From NCBI RefSeq assembly GCF_000003605.2, contig NW_003142809.1:254712-276110 (forward strand): DNA of 21,399 nt, read 5' to 3'. Within the stretch, counting starts at the first letter, position 1, and each line of letters starts with the position of its first letter. Below the pieces are notes generated by a model. It had not been told where the DNA came from. It did not search any database and worked only from the letters and a program-made list of their open reading frames with translations. The translations under genes were made by a program, and so were the position numbers. The DNA comes from Saccoglossus kowalevskii. Lineage: Eukaryota; Hemichordata; Enteropneusta; Harrimaniidae. Positions 1-10,479 of this stretch are shown here, piece by piece.

Positions 1-1601
1 AATCAGGCAATTCTCACCAATGCACAAGTACCAATCAGGTAATTCTCACCAATGCACAAGAACCAATCAGGTAATTGTCATTAATACACAAATACCAATC
101 AGGTAATTGTCATTAATACACAAGTACCAATCAGGTAATTCTCACCAATACACAAGTGCTAATCAGGTAATTCTCACCAATGCACAGGTACCAATCAGGT
201 AATTCTCACCAATGCACAGGTGCCAATTAGGTAATTCTCACCAATGCACAGGTGCCAATCAGGTAATTGTCATCAATACAAAAGTACCAATCAGGTAATT
301 GTCATCAATACACAAGTACCAATATGGTAATTGTCATCAATACACAAGTACCAATCAGGCAATTCTCACCAATGCACAAGTACCAATCAGGTAATTCTCA
401 CCAATGCACAAGTACCAATCAATTAATTCTCACCAATACACAAGTACCAATCAATTAATTCTCACCAATACACAGGTACCAATCAGGTAATTCTCACCAA
501 TACACATGTACCAATCAGGTAATTCTCACCAATGCACAGGTACCAATCAGGCAATTCTCATGAATGCACAGGTACCAATCAGGTAATTCTCACCAATGCA
601 CAGGTACCAATCAGGCAATTCTCATGAATGCACAGGTGCCAATCAGGTAATTCTCACCAATACACACGTACCAATCAGGTAATTCTCACCAATGCACAGG
701 TACCAATCAGGTAATTCTCACCAATGCACAGGTACCAATCAGGCAATTCTCATGAATGCACAGGTGCCAATCAGGTAATTCTCACCAATGCACAAGTACC
801 AATCGGGTAATTCTCACCAATGCACAGGTACCAATCAGGTAATTGTCATCAATAGACAAGTACCACCCTGGTAATTGTCATCAATACACAAGTACCAATC
901 ACGCAATTTACACCAATACACAAGTAACAATCGTGTAATTCTCACCAATACACAAGTACCAATCAGGTAATTCGCACCAATACACAATTACTGATCAGGT
1001 AATTCTCACCAATACTCAAGTACCAATCAGGTAACTCTCATCAATACACAAGTATAAATCAGGTAATTCTCACCAATACACAAGTACCAATCAGGTAACT
1101 CTCATCAATACACAAGTATAAATCAGGTAATTCTCACCAATACACAAGTACCAATCAGGTAATTCTCACCAATACACAAGTACCAATCAAGTACATCTCA
1201 TCAATACACAAGTACCAATCAGGTAATTCTCACCAATACACAAGTACCAATCAGGTAATTCTCACCAATACACAAGTACCAATCAAGTACTTCTCATCAA
1301 TACACAATTACTGATCAGGTAATTCTCACCAATACACAAGTACCAATCAAGTAATTCTCATCAATACACAAGTACCAATCAGGTAATTCTCACCAATACA
1401 CAAGTACCAATCAAGTACTTCTCATCAATACACAAGTATAAATCAAGTAATTCTCACCAATACACAAGTACCAATCAGGTAATTCTCACCAATGCACAAG
1501 TACCAATCAGGTAATTCTCAGCATGAAACAAGTACTGATGAAGTAATTGTCACCAATACACAGGTACCAATCAGGACATTCAGGTAATTCTCATCAATAC
1601 A
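1..1601. repeat. 32-bp tandem minisatellite, about 50 copies, open at the left edge
   Basis: The unit reads AATCAGGTAATTCTCACC followed by AATACACAAGTACC, 32 bp in all. Anchoring on AATCAGG, units begin at 1, 33, 673, 1153 and 1505, all exactly in register, so about 47 units carry only substitutions and no net indel. Common variants are GCACAGGT for ACACAAGT, GTCATCAAT for CTCACCAAT, and CAAGTACTTCTCATC in the right part. The last unit, near 1570-1601, has a short insertion before the array ends. The left boundary is outside the window. Short translations across it are repeat read-through, not genes. Confidence 0.97.
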
Positions 1602-2108
1602 ATATCAACAGTTACTTTCCAGCAATATATTTATTTTATTTATCTTGTGAATAGATTCAATCCAAAAATGCAATATATATTGTATAGATTCTTTTCTGAG
1701 CTGTAATGGAACCTAACATGGAACACTTAATAATGTACAGTAAAGTAATGTAAATATCTAACCCTAAACCAAAACTGCTTAACTGCTGACCTATGACTGA
1801 CCACTACATGCAAAAAGTTCATTGGCAGTCTCAATTTTCAGTATTAGCTGCACTGATATTTGTATTTATAAAATGTGTAGATGGAACAATTTACTGTCAA
1901 AACTGGATTTAAGGCAGATGACAAATAGTTGATGAATCACAGAAAAAATGCTGATGTCTTCGTCCTAACAAATGTGTATAATACTAAAAAGTTTGAAATT
2001 ATTGCCATTTTGGTATCTATAGTGTTAGAAGTTGTGTTCACATTTTGCAAATATAAATAATAAAAAAGCAATTATTAAAAACTGGCTGTTTTTGCTAAAA
2101 ATGTGAAT
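1602..2108. other. Spacer with no recognisable gene
   Basis: AT-rich sequence between the minisatellite and the MITE at 2109. I see no exon with splice signals and protein similarity. A reverse-strand AATAAA near 1628 could serve as a distal poly(A) signal for MTFP1, but nothing ties it to that gene. Confidence 0.5.
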
Positions 2109-2311
2109 TACTGTCGAATACTTTATTTTCGCTTGGAATTTATTCTCACTATTTTTGCTGAAGGGATGAAATAAAATCCAGCGAATATACTTTTTTTTCT
2201 ATATTTCACATTAAACTCATCAAAAATCAGTGAAAATAAATTCCACACAAAACACCCAAAAAGCCATTTCAGCGAAAATTAATTCCAGTGAAAATAAGGT
2301 ATTCCACAGTA
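2109..2311. mobile_element. MITE family A, copy 1
   Basis: A non-autonomous inverted-repeat element of about 203 bp. The left end reads TACTGTCGAATACTTTATTT and the right end GAAAATAAGGTATTCCACAG then TA, which are inverted copies of each other. The interior carries further paired segments (TTTCGC with TTGGAATTTATT against AATTAATTCC with AGCGAAAA). The same interior recurs at 19393-19603 and, reversed, at 12638-12812. TA at each end suggests a TA target duplication, as in Tc1/mariner-type elements. It codes for nothing and lies about 370 bp past the MTFP1 stop codon. Confidence 0.85.
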
Positions 2312-2678
2312 TGCAAATTAGATATCCATTCCTGATTTATGCACACAATTCATTTTGAGAGTACTGGAGGGCCTCATCCCTTAGACAAACATACCTGCAA
2401 TGCAACTAACTTTCAAAGACAAACAAAGCCTCCTAACTCAGTGTCTATTGTTTACAAATCAAACTTACAAGGGTAATTTAAATTCATATCCTGCAGTTAA
2501 TTTCTTATTACCCATCCAAAATCTCAAAATTATAAGGTGTAGATATTGGTCAAGGGATGATACCTCACTCACAGATTTGCAAAGTGTGAATGCAACGTCA
2601 TCACACTGCAATGCATAGTACTGTTTGCTGTCCTTAACCCGTATAGTAAAATGTTTTTAAGAAGCAAGAGTGTGTACA

Positions 2679-4500
2679 CTATCTTTCATGATGTACAAAT
2701 ACTTGCTCATCTTCTTCAATTCTGTAGATTTTCCTTAAAGTACTGTCCATCATATAATCCACAGACCTGAAAATGACAACAACATAGAGTAAAATTAATA
2801 AAAAAATCATGCAAACATTTTCTATGAATTATTTACAGGTTATCAAAATTTACCTACAAGTCTCAGTTCGAAGAAAAATCTACGAACTGAAGGTAAAACA
2901 TAAATTTACCTGTCAATCGGCTTAATGATGAAAGGTATAGCTGATAATCCGATTGCTGTTGTTGTCCATTTTCGAACACCGACTGGCAGCGATGTTGTTT
3001 TTCTTAGAATAAAGAGTGACAAGGCACATATTCTATTAATAGTAAAGCCAGGGATTGCAACTGATGCCAACCCTTGCCATACTAAACTGTCTCCAACAGC
3101 ATGCACAATTTTCTTCTTTTTAGTTGTGTTATTTTTCCATTGTATCTGCAGAATAGATTATTGAATTGGGGTTATTTTCTCAATCACGCAAGTCATGACC
3201 AGGATGCAACAGTATTGAATTATCTTTCACTATCTTTCAAAGAACAGTTTTATTTTGTTCATACACTGAATAACATGACAAAAATTAACAGAAAGGAAAA
3301 AATAAATTTAACAATCAGCGTAATTAGCCAAATTCTTTGATGTGAACAAAATTTTGTGTGCTTTAAACATTTTTGTCAAAAATTTAGACGATAGCCTCTT
3401 AAGTAATCTGTTACTCATTGCCAAAAGATATTGAGATTATTGTGAACACAAACAGCACGAGACCCAATTTTACCAACCATTTTACCAATGTTGCGAGAAT
3501 GGCATGTCAAGTCTCTTTATTTTTTCACTGCTGAGTTGAACTCACAATTTCACTGATGCTGGGAGAACACCCTAATCATTACACCATGTATAAGGTCAAA
3601 CAGATTTGAACCATCTCAACAGAGCTTACCAGTTTACGATGCTATAAGTAACAATTGAGAAGCATATAGACAGACTAGCATGTCCTTTTTTTTACGTTTA
3701 CAAAAATAAACTTTTTCATTTCATAATAAATTGATGCTTATGTACGTAACTCATATCATATCTTACCCTGCTAGCTTTCAAGCCTTTGTCAACAGAATCT
3801 GCTACAACGTAACCACTAGCAACAAGATAACTGAAACGTACGAGCGATACAGGAACTAAGGCACGAAAAGATTCACCAACTTCATTTGCATAACCTGATA
3901 ATAAAGATTTATGAAAATGTATGCAGCCTGAATAATTTGAAAAAACCACTAACGATATATTTATGTTGTCCCTTCCGGTTCCATTCTATATTGCTGAGCA
4001 AATGGAGTTTTGTAGTGAGCAAAACCAGCGACAATTCTATAAGCTTTGAACTAAAACAAGAATTTTAAGAACTCTCCAACGCCATGAAAACTATTCTAGC
4101 CGCATCCCCTTCCCTCCCGTAGGGAAAACTCATTTTGTGCAGTCTGTAATACAGCACTATCAACATTTTAAAACAGTTTTGTAAAAATTGTTCCTCTGCA
4201 AAATAGCATCGTAGGTTCCTTGCATTTTATTTTTACTGCGATTACGCAAGTTGTTAACGTTAACATAATCGAGTTTTATCATTTAATAGTTCGTATAGAT
4301 TTGAGTACGATCGCGATGATTTGTTTGGAGTGAATCATGGAACAACCCTGAATAAAACTTCGTTTTAGATAGTTCTCACCTAAGTATCGGACGACAGTAT
4401 CTCTGTATATATCGACTTCGTTGTCACATATCTTGTTATTTTTGTCAGGACGTGTGCCGGTACCGGCTGCCGTACACGAAACGCAATCTTGCGAAGCCAT
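2679..4500 (-). CDS. MTFP1: Mitochondrial fission process protein 1 (MTFP1/MTP18), four coding exons
   Basis: Coding exons on the minus strand are 4500-4380, 3894-3767, 3145-2910 and 2766-2679. They total 573 nt and encode 190 aa (human is about 166). All introns are GT-AG and the phases join cleanly. The start is the ATG at 4500, with A at -3 and an in-frame stop about 50 bp upstream. Family signatures are DIYRDTVVRYLGYANEVGES (30-49), WQGLASVAIPGFTINRICA (106-124), VRKWTTTAIGLSAIPFIIKP (140-159) and IDRSVDYMMDSTLRK (160-174). Hydrophobic segments lie near 51-72, 104-129 and 144-158, as expected for a multi-pass inner-membrane protein. In vertebrates MTFP1 acts at the mitochondrial inner membrane and promotes DRP1-dependent fission. 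Differences are a longer N-terminus (1-29), a lysine-rich stretch at 92-95 at the start of exon 3, and an acidic tail ending VHHER. Confidence 0.95.
3530..3590 (-). mobile_element. tRNA-derived SINE-like fragment in MTFP1 intron 2
   Basis: Read on the minus strand, 3585-3571 is GGTGTAATGATTAGG, a good A-box/D-arm match to the tRNA pattern TGGTNTAGTGGTTAGG. 3543-3533 is GAGTTCAACTC, matching the B-box core GWTCRANNC. The two start 42 nt apart, about the normal tRNA spacing. The acceptor and anticodon stems do not pair well, so it is not a working tRNA gene. A degenerate SINE head or tRNA pseudogene fits best. I could not define a tail or target duplication. Confidence 0.45.
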
Positions 4501-4698
4501 TTTCGTGCCAAAGGTCGAAGTTCGTAGTGCGGAAATTTTATCAGCCAATCAGTGGCCGACAAAATTCAAAACACAGGGCACGTCTCGCTTCCTGTCTCGC
4601 ACGGTGATTTATGTTCGTCAGATTATCTTAGTCAAGCAGACAGTCACCGAGTGTCATTTTACTCCATTTGCCCGGTATTAGAATTTCCTGATATCAAG
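4501..4698. promoter_or_regulatory. Probable bidirectional promoter between MTFP1 and the stathmin-like gene
   Basis: The interval directly upstream of the MTFP1 ATG contains AGCCAATCAG (4543-4552), a near-ideal NF-Y CCAAT box. CpGs are more frequent here and in the adjoining MTFP1 first exon than in the flanking AT-rich DNA. On the plus strand a good donor, CAAG with GTATGA, sits at 4698/4699. That would suit the end of a non-coding first exon of the plus-strand gene whose coding part begins at 8212. No TATA box is obvious. Divergent initiation is inferred, not seen. Confidence 0.45.
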
Positions 4699-7600
4699 GT
4701 ATGATTGTAATACTTTTATTTTGGTTTAATCTTGAGATTATCGAGAAAAAAATATTTTGTATATGTCTGTGATTCTCGTTTGGGTTCCCTGTCTCCGAAT
4801 TCAGACAGACCTTCACACTAAACAAATCTACCTTTCAATATTATCTGCATGTCTGCATCGTTACATGAGATGGATTCTGAATCATTACTGTATATTTTGT
4901 TTCAAAGATCAAGGCGTGAGCATTTCATTGCTTAAAATTTTCTTTTAATGTCGCAAAATTGCATTTTTACTCCGTAGGTTTCGGTAAATTGTGATTTCCG
5001 CATTTGACCTTTACATGTTCATATAATACTGTACATAGAATTCTAACGTCTGTGGTTGAAATACACGTTTTCCAAAATTTTAACAACTATACGTGTAAAA
5101 TTATGATTTTTTTTCATTAAAAAAATCGCGTTTTCATTTATTCATTTTCTTTTCACATACAAATTATCTATCTCTATTCAAGCATTATTGATGGGCGTGT
5201 GTAGACTTGGCCTTGAGTTTGCATGATGGGAGTACTACGACATCATGGCGCAGGAAAATGACGTATTTATTCTGAATCAGTCGAAGCTATTATCATAAAT
5301 TATCCTAGCTCCTTTGTAGTTTCGACTTCATCGTTATAGTTCGTATGCTTTCAATTGTGCATATTCTTCATGTTCATAGCCAGCAAATTAGATATTGCAA
5401 GCTCATTCATCTTCATCAGTGATGTCCATTTGGTTTCCAAGGACTGTGATTTTAATATCCTGTGTCAATTTCACAGAATCCATGTCTTTAATATAATTAG
5501 ACATTTTGTTTGACTAGCTATGGTCTTAATTAAGTCAAGCCATGATTGATATGATTATTTAAATTATTACCTTGCTCATTTTTTTTCCTGCATAAACCTT
5601 ATTAATCTACAGCGTGTAGTACACGTTTTATTAATGATTAACCTTTTGTTTCTTAAACAAATTTTTCATATTTTTTTTTCAATCCAATCAATACTGCGCC
5701 AAAATGACTGCTGTGATTCCAAATGAGCAATCAAAAAGGATATTTGTTATGCATATGCAAATTGTGACGAAAAAATCATTTTCCAATAATTTGCATATTA
5801 TGATAATCTATGTTGAGCTACATGACATTACCATGTGTGTGTACTGATTTGGTGCCACAATTGTAATTTGGGTTCTGTATTACAATGGATTAGAAAAAAA
5901 GAAATAATTAGTGAAAAAGCATAGGTTCAGAAAAAATGAATGATAATTTTACAATACAAACATTCATTTCCCACTTCAAACACATTGAAGCCAAGATAGA
6001 GCCCTGGACTGAGTATATAGCGTACATGTACAATTATAAAAAGTTAGTGTAATCATAATATGGCTCAGACTGGGTAAGTCAGCTAGGATTTTCTTTCTGT
6101 TAAAAAAAAATTATTGGAAAACAAACATTATACACGTCTGATATTTAATCACAACCATAATTATTATGTATATAGACCTTGACCCTTTTAAGGTGGTTCC
6201 AACCAAATTTTATTGAAATGTAATTTTTTTTTCTGTTTCAATACATGCCACTGAAATACCGGTAATACAGAAAATGTGGTTTTGAGAGGCAAGTTGCAAT
6301 TCTTGTGTAAAATGTTCATTGTTCGTCGTCTTCCATGTCCGTGCACCTTTTTTGACTTCATCTTGAAAACTACAAACCTAATTGCTTTGATACATGGTTT
6401 ATATGTACCTTGGGTAGACCTCACCTAGATTTGTTCATTTCATGATCATATCTTGAATTCTCTAATTTTGGTGAATATTTTTGTCATTTTTTGGTAGAAA
6501 GTGATATTTTTGACTTCTTTTAGAAACCGCACGTCTGATTGATTTGATATTATACATAAAGCTATTACAGGTGGACCTTTGCTCATTTTGTGATGATATT
6601 TTTAATTCTTTAATTGAAATGTGTATTGCCAACAGCAGAGCTATCTTGGCCGAGAGGCTGCTTGACTAATTTTTTATGGCGGTGGCTGGCCTGATTCGTC
6701 CTTAATCATATTTTTTTTGTGTTTTTTACGACAGTGGCCTGATCCATCTTTAAGCATATTGTATCATCAATTTTGATATTGTTGCTGGTATATCATTTGT
6801 GAGCTCAAACTCAATATATTCTCTATTACCCTCGGTATAGTAAATACAAATTGTACTCTCTTATTAATACAATTGCCAAATCCTATTTGCTCTATTAGCT
6901 GTTTCTATGTTAAACATAATTATAAACGGTACAATATTCAGTAAACGTTCTCAGGAGATGTAATATTTGAATGGGTGAGAACCTTCTTAAATCAATACAT
7001 GTATTTCTATGGTTGCTTCTCTGCTTGCAGGCATTTACTGAGTAGTCACCATCATAGTACATCAAATAATAGTTATGTATTCCAATCATGGCTCACGTCA
7101 ACGTTATTCATCTACGTTTATGCCAGACAGACCATAATGTTAAGTTTATAGAGGGAGGGAGTTCAGTTCATACATAAATGATATCACCAAAAAGAAGCCT
7201 GTCATCATCTCCTGATAGAAATCATAATCCATATCTGTAGAAAAGAAAAATTTGAATATCTAATTTTCTATTTTTTAGTATATCACCCATGTGTCCTGAG
7301 ATTTTGTTAGATTTATGCTAATACTGTGTTGTTTATGATCCCAGTTAACAGTTACATGTACCACTGTTCTTTGCTTTCTGTATCTGTAAATTAGACTTCC
7401 ATTGTTTTAATTTTGCAAGAGAAAAATTTTGTGAGTGAGTGAAAATTGAAATTGTATTCAACTGTATTAATGGGTTGAGGCACAAAGGAAAATGTTGGGG
7501 GGGGGTTTGATTTTCTTCATTTTCACGCATATTTGACAAAAATGGCAATGTTTTTCGAAAAGGTCATGCTTTACTTTTTCCTCATAGAGTCTATACATTG

Positions 7601-8183
7601 ACTGTATAATATAAACACACATGTATCCCCCAGGTTTTATTTTTGCTAATAAATTATAATAGAATATTTTTATAATCTGTAAAGCGTACCAAAAATGAAA
7701 AAAATCTTATTGTTTTTATGAGACTGTATTGGGCATAATTTAAAGTAGAATTGCTGTCTGCATAGTCATGTCCCTTAGGGTTTTCAGTCTGAGAAATGGT
7801 ACACTGTGGTTATTTTAGAGTGTTTGCTATGAATCAAGTAGCTACATGTTATCCGGAGGCACACTTGCTTGTAATTAGAGTACAGTCTGCTCAGACTGCC
7901 TAATATCATTAGGTTTTACAGACTAGATATTTAGTTTAATATTGGATGAAAAATAATAAAAATTAGCTTGATTTGAAGTATATTGTACTGTACCTTCCTC
8001 TCGTCACTTAATATTATGTAACCTCCACTCATAACTTGCTCCAACAGTGTAATCGTGACGACATTTATTATATTTATATAACCCAATAAAACATTTAAAT
8101 TTCTTTTGGATTGTTGAAAATCAATATATGAAAATTCAAAGTCCAGCAATAAAAAAAAATAATTTGTGGTTTTTTTTCTTCAG
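4699..8183 (+). other. Putative 5' UTR intron of the stathmin-like gene
   Basis: About 3.5 kb without any supported coding exon. If the donor at 4699 is used, this is a single intron ending at the strong acceptor TTTTTTTTCTTCAG (8170-8183). It is AT-rich. Near 6352-6615 it holds a degenerate duplication, and at 6680-6770 a short imperfect repeat of GTGGCCTGATCCATCTT-like sequence. I see no complete MITE or SINE in it. Confidence 0.35.
6352..6615. repeat. Degenerate direct repeat, two units offset by about 158 bp
   Basis: TTGACTTC at 6352 and again at 6510 opens two related segments. Each continues with a run like AAAACTACAAACCTAATTG or AAACCGCACGTCTGATTG. Each then has a GATTTGATAT/CTTTGATACA block, a GGTAGACCTC/GGTGGACCTT block and TTTGTTCAT/TTGCTCAT, and closes with TCTCTAATT/TCTTTAATT. 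Divergence is high. It looks like an old dispersed repeat or tandem duplication. Confidence 0.5.
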
Positions 8184-8211
8184 TTTCTAGCTCGTTTATC
8201 CTTGTGTCATC

Positions 8212-9873
8212 ATGGCAGAACCAATCATTACAGAACCTCTTAAATCGCCAAGTGGCATGTCATTTGATTTGACCTTTGACATAGAGGAAGAGAATCGTTC
8301 CAAATCAAATGTGCCTAAACGCTTATCCCAACTAATGATGGAGAAAGAAAACAAAACGCCAGTGAGTCCTGAAGAATTGGATGAAAAGCTGAAGAAAGCA
8401 GAGGAGAGGAGAAAGGTACATTAATAGTTTTAACTTAAAATTTTTTTAGCCATTTGTCAAAGTTCTCAAACAATATTAGATCATTTGTCTGGGTTTTTTG
8501 GTATTTACAGTACCGAGTAGCAATCTTGAGGTACAAAATGTAATTCATTGACTCCATATAATATATACATGTATATAGGGCTCGTATACAAAAAATTTTT
8601 AATTTAAAATGTGTGTAAATTTAGTAATTCAATGGACCCTATTTTCTGTTCACTGCAAGATCCTGCATTATGCATGAAATCAAAAGGACATACATGTAGC
8701 ATCGTGACATCCTGTGAGATTCAACAAATGCGAAAGTATTATGGGCTATTTCCATGCTTAATAATGTATGTGCTACTGTAAAGAGGGTAATTATTCACTG
8801 TGTTATAATTTAGCTTATTTCGCTGACTGGAAAAATGCGCTAAATTAAAACACAGTGAATATATAAAATTTAGCATAGAACACATTATCTAAATGACGAA
8901 ACCGTGAATTTAAAACCCACTGAATATGCCTGAAATGGTAAATCAGTGAAATTTAAACCCAGTGAAAATTAGTCATTTTACAGTATACACATTTGATGAT
9001 GGTCAGTTTTGATGAAATCTGGATTTTGACATTAAACTATAAAATGAAGGAAATCAAATCATTTGATTTTTTTGTGGCAGACGTATTAGTATGATTGCAT
9101 ATTTGGTAATATTGCTGAAACAATAATCAAGTCAGGTTAATTTAGGGCACATACAATGTAACAAAAAATCAGGGAATCCTGTAGGATTTGTTGATAAGTG
9201 TAATTTGCATATATCTCCCATATTAAATTTCCTCACCATGGTTGTAGTGCAGGGAATCGCACAGGATTTGTAGCTAGTGTAATTTGCATAAATCTCCCAC
9301 AATACATTGCTCACCTTGGCTATGCCTGGATTTACAGAGAATATGTTGCTTGGTGAAACTTGTATAAATCTCCCATTATGCATTGCTCACGATGGTTTTG
9401 ATACAGAAAATCATGCAGAATTTGTTACTAGGTGAAATTTGCATAAATCACCCACAATTCATTGCTTACCATAGTTCTGATGCTGGGAGTCACATAAAAT
9501 TTGTTGCTAGGTGTAATTCACAATATATATAAATCTCCCACAATATGATAATTGAAAAAATTGTTACATAATTTCTTTAGACATACGGGGGTATATGATA
9601 TAAATCAGTGACAATAATAATTAAATTTCTCACCAGGAACAAGAAAAGGCGAGACTGGAAAGAATCCATGCACGAGAGGAAGAATGTCGTAAGATAACTG
9701 AAAAGTTTGGTACTTTATTGGCACAAGATGGTAAACTAGAGGGGGAGGAAGATGGTGAAAATGTCAAGGCGATGTCTATTAAACAAGCAGCTACAGTGAT
9801 CCATAACGTAACACAGGGGTTGAACAAGATGGGTGCCAATCTCAAGCATGACACGTCAGCTCCGTCCGAGTAG
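8212..9873 (+). CDS. Small stathmin-family-like protein, two coding exons
   Basis: Exon 8184-8415 follows a polypyrimidine-CAG acceptor and carries the ATG at 8212 (A at -3). Its donor AAG/GTACAT joins in phase 0 to exon 9637 (acceptor CACCAG), and the stop TAG is at 9871-9873. The product is 146 aa, close to the 149 aa of human stathmin-1. Residues 14-23, SGMSFDLTFD, resemble the start of the stathmin domain (SGQAFELIL). Residues 52-68, SPEELDEKLKKAEERRK, resemble the first helix (LSLEEIQKKLEAAEERRK). Proline-directed sites SP and TP occur at 12, 49 and 52. A charged helix runs to about residue 90. Stathmins bind two tubulin dimers through a long helix with two repeats. Here the helix is short, and the tail (about 114-146, with SIKQAATVIHNVTQGLNKMG) is not stathmin-like to my eye. 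An alternative exon in the 1.2-kb intron, or a different coiled-coil family, is possible. Confidence 0.72.
8774..8985. mobile_element. MITE family B, copy 1 (in the stathmin-like intron)
   Basis: About 212 bp. It begins TACTGTAAAGAGGGTAATTA and ends AGTCATTTTACAGTA, which are inverted copies. The interior has ATTCACTGTGTTATAATTTAGC paired with AAATTTAAACCCAGTGAA. The same interior lies in the opposite orientation at 15654-15855 and 16922-17132. TA flanks each end. It has no coding capacity. Confidence 0.85.
9169..9550. repeat. Five-unit tandem repeat of about 79 bp in the stathmin-like intron
   Basis: Each unit carries GGGAATC-type sequence, then ATTTGTTGCTAGGTGTAATT, then GCATAAATCTCCCACAAT and ATTGCTCACCATGG. 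The ATTTGTTG anchor falls near 9186, 9266, 9342, 9420 and 9499, giving periods of 80, 76, 78 and 79. Units have diverged by substitutions and small indels. The last ends about 90 bp before the coding exon at 9637. Short reverse-strand reading frames here are repeat artefacts. Confidence 0.85.
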
Positions 9874-10479
9874 ATGGCAACTTTATATCTGCTTTGGTTC
9901 ATTTCAGATAAATTATTTTAGATGTACTGGTTTTCTGGGTGATTACAATAGTGGAGTTTGGGGTTCTTTGGTTGTGTAGCTATCTTATGAGCAAAGGTTG
10001 CGAGGGAGGTGGCAATCACTGCTGATTCCCTTCCATGCAGTCAGCAGGAATATGCAGTTAATAGGCACATCTTTTACTATACCAGCTTCAGTTTCAGACG
10101 AAATACAGTGATTATGTATTGTCAGCTTCCAAGTTACTATTGAAAGTTTACAAAATGTTTGTAAAATATGGAAAATAAGTTTGTCATTCACACTCAACAA
10201 TTGGAAGTTGGACACAATTCAGATCTGCTAGCCATTCATCTAGTGAAAAACTTGGGCATACAATCTCATCAACAGTTGGTTATAATAACCTCTCTGCCCC
10301 TTACAGTCGCAGGCATATACTACGTAACTTGCAACCACTGAACTCAAAACTAGTCTATTGAACAATATATAGACACCTGTCTATTATAGGATGATTGGAA
10401 ACAACCAACTATAAACACAGAACATAAAAATACTGCTTTGAAATTTAGCTGTATCTTCTGTGACTATTCTCGCCACCTT

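Noticed and set aside
267-458. 63-aa open frame with QYQSGN-like repeats
   Set aside because: It is read-through of the 32-bp minisatellite. 32 is not a multiple of three, so the frame changes each unit, and no start or splice context supports it.
1-1601. CRISPR-like array of 32-bp repeats
   Set aside because: Units are directly adjacent with no unique spacers, and the surroundings are spliced animal genes.
2925-3340. Plus-strand open frames over MTFP1 exon 3
   Set aside because: They are antisense shadows of the conserved minus-strand exon and run into its intron.
4279-4562. Longer MTFP1 N-terminus starting at a TTG (4548), and the overlapping 60-aa frame
   Set aside because: The ATG at 4500 has good context and the TTG is preceded at once by a stop. 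The second frame is a shadow of the same exon.
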